Shown one piece after another: positions 60,180 to 64,000 of a DNA stretch of 64,000 nt. Within the stretch, counting starts at the first letter, position 1. Each line of letters begins with the position of its first letter. The stretch is from Platerodrilus igneus. Taxonomy: Eukaryota; Arthropoda; Insecta; Coleoptera; Lycidae. The notes beneath the pieces are model-generated. The model was not told the DNA's origin. It was given only the letters and a program-made list of their open reading frames with translations, and made no database searches. The translations under genes and the position numbers were made by a program. The stretch spans positions 124,001 to 188,000 of the forward strand of contig JARFIW010001747.1 of assembly GCA_036346225.1 (NCBI GenBank). Reading direction: 5' to 3'.

Positions 60180-61079
60180 GTGGTTAGAGGTTTTCAAACA
60201 TCTTCAACGTCGGCTAAACAAGCAGTCGATATTTTAAGACAATTATTTGCACGTTTTGGATTACCCGTGTCGGTTCACACCGACAACGGACCTCCATTTA
60301 ATTCAGCCGAATTAGATTCATTTTTTAATTCTAATGGCATTAAACATACGAGTTCGGCGCCGTATCACCCGCAGTCAAACGGGCAAGCCGAAAACTCGGT
60401 TAAATATGCAAAATCTAAATTAAAGTGTGCATTCCGAGACAATATAGACGTTTCGGTGGCTTTAAGCAGAATCCTTTTTGATTATCGGAATTCTGTGCAT
60501 GCAACCACCAACGAAACACCCGCCAAATTAATGTTCAACCGTTCTTTAAGAACTCGGTTAGATTTATTAAGACCGAACCTGTCTGGTAGTGTAAGAGCTA
60601 ATCAGACTAAACAAAAATTGTATACAGGCGGTAGCAAAACTCGTGTTTTATTTATAAATCAACCTGTACTTGTTAGGGATTACAGATCAAAAAATAAATG
60701 GATAGACGGAATTATCGTGAAACAAATTAGCCCTACTATGTATGTAGTCAAGCTAAGTTCGGGTATTACGTGGAGACGGCACATCGATCAGCTAGTAGCT
60801 ATCGATGCACCTCTTACTAACTCAGAAAGTGAAGGCATGGAACCTTCCACGGATATTGTTTCTGAACTCTCCTCCTTACCGGAAGTGGCTGGAGATATTC
60901 ACCCAACAGTAGTAGTCAGGCGAAATTCAACCTCCCCTATCGTGCCGGTCGAGCGATCACCTGACGTTATAAATGTTAAACCTGGTAAATTAAATACTGA
61001 TAGTTCCATGGAAAGTTCTCCCATTGCTAGACGATACCTTGATAGGATTAGGAAACCGGTTAAGCGGTTTGAAGTATAA
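60180..61079 (+). pseudogene. Integrase catalytic core and C-terminal domain (nested Gypsy)
   Basis: The first Asp lies just upstream in another frame (VDVHSKW, GAT 60166-60168), the second in HTDNGPPFN (GAC 60282-60284), and Glu in SNGQAENSVK (GAA 60390-60392). That is exact D,D35E spacing between the last two. Upstream, one G is missing near 60196 relative to the copy at 63877, where the frame is intact. The C-terminal part (VLVRDYRSKNKWIDGIIVKQ, then MYVVKLSSG and WRRHIDQL) is the usual Gypsy integrase tail. Stop at 61077. Confidence 0.86.
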
Positions 61080-61234
61080 GTTGATTTTGGTTTTTTATAT
61101 TTTTGCGGGATTATATATTGTTAAGTTATAATTCAAATATTTTGCGGGATTATAATATGGTTAAGTTATAATTTAGATATTTTTTGAATTGTTTTCTTAT
61201 TTTACAATAGGTTTATATTGTTAAAAAATTTTGT
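61080..61234 (+). other. 3' non-coding region of the nested Gypsy
   Basis: AT-rich, with a ~50-bp tandem duplication carrying TTTTGCGGGATTATA (61101 and 61139). Confidence 0.65.
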
Positions 61235-61243
61235 AGAGGAAAA
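61235..61243 (+). promoter_or_regulatory. Polypurine tract of the nested Gypsy
   Basis: AGAGGAAAA immediately before the 3' LTR TGTGATA. Confidence 0.75.
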
Positions 61244-61481
61244 TGTGATATATCTAAACAAAACGTACGCATTTGTTTACATTATCTATTATGTATAAAT
61301 AATATAGCAGGTGGTTATCAGGCCACACGCCTGGCTATTGCTAAAGGACAGTCGTATTTAATATGTCAATAAGAGCGCACGGCGTGTGGCCTCTTAATTA
61401 CATATTACATTACTAATGTTACTCGTGTATCATTAAAAGCCTACACCCCTAATAAGCAATAACCCCACCTGAGACGTTACA
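61244..61481 (+). repeat. 3' LTR of the nested Gypsy
   Basis: 238 bp, one substitution from the 5' LTR. Followed by target duplication ATCGT at 61482-61486. Confidence 0.93.
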
Positions 61482-62166
61482 ATCGTATATATATATATAT
61501 ATATATATATAAGCCTTTCTTCCAATAGTTTTCATTGATGTGTTTACAATCAAGGCTAGTACTTTTGCCTTATCTGGCAGAACTCTGAATTTTTACAAAT
61601 TACCTAGTTTAAATCTTCCTCGAATGCTCAATTCATCACGTCCGCATTCAGTATATTGCAGTATTATTCTAGGATTTCTAACTTTTGGCTTTTCATCAAG
61701 TCACGTACTTGGTGTTTGTCAGTTTATAATATAATTGAACCGCCTTGTGTTTATTCGTTTGCCACGGAAATTTGGTTTTCTGAACAAATGTGTTCTTTTC
61801 TAGTCACGTAGCGATTTTCTAATAATGAATTATTTACGATGCGTTTACGTTGATATTTTTGACGCAATTGTTAAATATTTTAATGCCAATTTATCTATGT
61901 TTCCCGGTAATTTAATTTTGATGCAATTTGTTGCGTTTTCAAATCTTATCTTTACTTGTAAACTATGCCTAAACATATTTATGTTATCATGCATTTAATT
62001 CCATATCTTTTATATACAGTGTCCTCTTAATTGACATTATGTAGTATAGTCAATCTACTCTTATATTTTCTGGAATCATTTGATTTTCTTAAAGTTGAAG
62101 TTGTTTATATTTATCCTACGACCTCTATGCTTTAATCTACCCTTAAACTACCCTATTATCATAGCA

Positions 62167-62194
62167 ATATATATATATATATATATATATATAT
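62167..62194. repeat. (TA)n microsatellite
   Basis: Right flank of the long-LTR element. It is followed at 62195 by TGCTATGATAA, the same 11 bases that begin that LTR family when read on its own strand. Confidence 0.9.
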
Positions 62195-62392
62195 TGCTAT
62201 GATAACGCTGCATGCCGATATACTAAGCTAAGAGTTCTGACCTGTAGTTTCCTTGAGTGTCTTTATGTTCTGGTTACTGCGTGCTGTGAACCAGTACCCC
62301 TGGATTGCTTTCTGTTGATTTTATGATACTGCTTGGCCAAACCCCATTCAATGCTTAAAACAATTCTCCGTTCTGTACTCCGATGTGTGGAT
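62195..62392. other. Short interval between (TA)n and the second pol copy
   Basis: Apart from the TGCTATGATAA start, I recognise nothing. It is GC-richer than its surroundings. Confidence 0.4.
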
Positions 62393-62971
62393 CACTCATA
62401 AAGGTTTGTTTTCGACAAGCGCATGCCTTATGGTATTTCGTCGGCTCCTGGTATTTTCAAAGACAAATCGAGCAAACTTTACAAGGAATACCAGGTGTCA
62501 TCGTATTTTTAGACGACATTTTATTATCAGCTCCAGATAATGACCTCCACATTAAAAAATTAAAGAAGTTTTTACGACTCGGAAAAGTGGGTTTTACGGT
62601 TCAGCGAGAAAAATGTGAGTTTTCAAACCACAATTAGAATTTTTGGGATTTACAATTGATAAAGAGGGGTTGCACACATCGCCAGCTAAGGTGCAGGCTA
62701 TTGTGCAAGCGCCCGTTCCAAAAAACGTAACGGAAGTTAAATCGTTCATAGGTTTAGTAGGATTTTACGCAAAATTTGTTTCCAACTTATCTACTATTTT
62801 ATTTCCTTTATACAATCTGTTAAAAAGGATGTGATTTTAACTTTAACAAAGATTGTATGACGGCATTTAATAAAATAAAGCAAGTCTTAACTAGTGCTCC
62901 AATACTAGCACACTCGACCCCAGGTTCCAGCAATACTTACGGTAGATGCGAGTAGTACCGGTTTAGGGTGC

Positions 62972-63505
62972 GTGCTTAGTATTATGGCGGAGGGCATAGA
63001 GAGGCCAGTTGCTTTTGGGTCGCGTACTTTGTCACCCACAGAAGTACAATACTCTCAAATTGATAAAGAGGCATTGGCAGTGGTTTATGGAATAAAAAAA
63101 TTCCACCAATATTTATATGGGCGTCATTTCACTCTCAGGAGTGATCACAAACCATTGGTCAGTATTTTTGGACCTAAGCGAGGGTTGCCAGTATTTGCAG
63201 CCAGCAGGCTGCAGAGATACGCTTTGTTTTTATCAGGGTACGATTTTGATATTAATTATGTCAAATCTGATAAAAATTGTGCTGATGCATTGTCAAGGAT
63301 GCCACTCAGTACTAAACATGTGGAAGGCGACGCAGAGTTATTGTGGCTTGGAACTTATTTACATTGCGTTAAAGAAAGTTCATTTCCAATAACGTGCGAA
63401 GATGTTCGCAGGGCAACACAAAAGACATCCGGCTTAACAAAATTTATGGTTATGTTATGCATGGATGGCCATGCTCTGTACCCAAAGAGGACAGAGAGTT
63501 GTTAA
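62972..63505 (+). pseudogene. RNase H segment of the second pol copy
   Basis: Reads the same as the matching part of 58790-59823: EALAVVYGIKKFHQYLYG, LRSDHKPL and CADALSRMP. It closes at the same frame break. Confidence 0.85.
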
Positions 63506-63804
63506 CTTTTTTTCAAAAGAAAGACGAGATAGCCGTGGAACAAGGAGTGTTAATGTGGGGATACAAAGTCATTGTTCCTAGTAGTTTACGAGCTTACGTA
63601 TTAAATGAATTACATGCCAGTCATTTGGGCATATGTAAAACTAAGTCGGTTGCTAGATCGTATGTCTGGTGGCCCAATATAGATGACGATATCGAAAACC
63701 TAATCAGAAACTGTTCGTCATGTTTGTTAGAGCGAGCAAACCCGCGAAAAGCGAATTACATCATTGGCATTACCCAAGTAAACCATGGGAAAGGTTGCAC
63801 TTAG
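63394..63804 (+). pseudogene. Integrase zinc-binding segment of the second pol copy
   Basis: Same H2C2 domain as 59712-60122, identical in sequence. The catalytic core continues past it in another frame (WLEVFETSSTSAKQAVDIL, then HTDNGPPFN) to the window end. Confidence 0.85.
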
Positions 63805-64000
63805 ATTATTTGGGACCGTTAAAAGGAAATTGTATCTAATTATCGTGGATGTTCACTCTAAGTGGTTAGAGGTTTTCGAAACATCTTCAACGTCGGCTAA
63901 ACAAGCAGTCGATATTTTAAGACAATTATTTGCACGTTTTGGATTACCCGTGTCGGTTCACACCGACAACGGACCTCCATTTAATTCAGCCGAATTAGAT

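Larger units (their letters stand above)
56475..61481 (+). mobile_element. Ty3/Gypsy element (mag-like), young insertion nested in an LTR
   Basis: 5,007 bp with 238-bp LTRs that differ at one base (T at 56495, C at 61264). Target duplication is ATCGT (56470-56474 and 61482-61486). The order is LTR, primer-binding site, gag with two CCHC knuckles, protease, reverse transcriptase, RNase H, integrase, polypurine tract, LTR. There is no envelope gene. Small size, DTGAS protease and two knuckles suggest the mag clade (inference). The interior has at least six single-base frame changes despite the near-identical LTRs. Confidence 0.92.
50135..62166 (-). mobile_element. Ty3/Gypsy-like LTR element with long LTRs, carrying a nested insertion
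   Basis: LTRs at 50135-51745 and 55623-62166 share their ends (TGCTGTGATAT... and ...TATCATAGCA) and their interior. The right one is split by another Gypsy element and is about 1.53 kb without it. Without the nested element the total is about 7.0 kb. Genes are on the minus strand: gag-like, aspartic protease, then a deleted reverse transcriptase. Integrase and RNase H are not found; a pyrimidine-rich tandem repeat occupies that part (about 51960-52930). (TA)n lies on both outer sides, as for the solo LTR at 313-2001, so insertion into TA repeats is recurrent. The element is defective. Confidence 0.83.
55623..62166 (-). repeat. Right LTR (5' LTR in element orientation), split by a nested Gypsy
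   Basis: The LTR pieces are 55623-56474 and 61482-62166. They join at the target duplication ATCGT and align with 50135-51745 and 313-2001 across the join. A (TA)n run lies at 61486-61512. Confidence 0.85.
62393..64000 (+). mobile_element. Second, 5'-truncated copy of the nested Gypsy pol (runs off the window)
   Basis: Corresponds base for base to 58702-60317. It starts abruptly inside the reverse transcriptase at CACTCATAAAGG, with unrelated sequence before it. In the first ~540 bp it differs only by nine deleted bases in seven places, mostly in homopolymers. From about 62940 to the end it is identical except for one extra G near 63877, which restores the integrase frame. It shares the older frame lesions of the first copy (missing T after GGTATTTT; breaks in the H2C2-to-core region). 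It is either a recent duplicate or an assembly duplicate. Confidence 0.9.

Overview
The window is eukaryotic and almost certainly animal, most likely an insect. It is strongly AT-rich, has spliceosomal introns, and is dominated by transposable elements and satellites. The only host-type gene I can support is the 5' part of a CoREST/RCOR-like corepressor: three exons at 4604-6704 that encode an ELM2 domain and the start of a SANT domain. The species assignment is inference.

Layout. 1-2900 holds (TA)n microsatellites, a solo LTR (313-2001), a short element with inverted ends carrying a hammerhead ribozyme motif (2128-2220), and a second solo LTR (2333-2863). 4604-6704 is the CoREST-like gene. 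6733-29397 is a 22.7-kb inserted element bounded by a perfect 9-bp duplication (ATATTATAG at 6724-6732 and 29398-29406). It has a 288-bp terminal inverted repeat at each end, then inward-facing arrays of a ~142-bp satellite (about 10.6 kb on the left, 4.2 kb on the right), and a 7.3-kb core. The core encodes a decayed zinc-finger/DDE transposase, followed by a Ulp1/SENP-type cysteine protease and a PHD-like finger. This is the architecture of a Foldback/Mutator-like transposon at unusually large scale, and it is the most notable system here.

29407-32830 is AT-rich with nothing recognisable. 32831-43187 is a ~76-bp satellite interrupted by three different insertions: a transposase-like remnant, a 1.37-kb element with short inverted ends, and an 805-bp MITE. 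43188-46085 looks empty. 46086-50030 is a decayed LINE with a tRNA-derived SINE inserted in it. 50135-62166 is a minus-strand Ty3/Gypsy-like element with long LTRs sitting in a (TA)n tract. Its right LTR was split by a second, plus-strand Gypsy element (56475-61481; LTRs 237/238 identical; 5-bp target duplication). A second partial copy of that element's pol begins at 62393 and runs off the window.

How the parts relate. There are at least two nested insertion histories: SINE into LINE, and Gypsy into an LTR of another Gypsy. One LTR family is found twice inside (TA)n. The giant element lies 20 bp past the exon 3 splice donor of the CoREST-like gene, so any downstream exons of that gene must be beyond it or come from it. 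No protein-coding TE in the window is fully intact. Some indels look like consensus errors rather than biology: homopolymer contractions cluster in parts of the satellite and in the first 540 bp of the duplicated pol.
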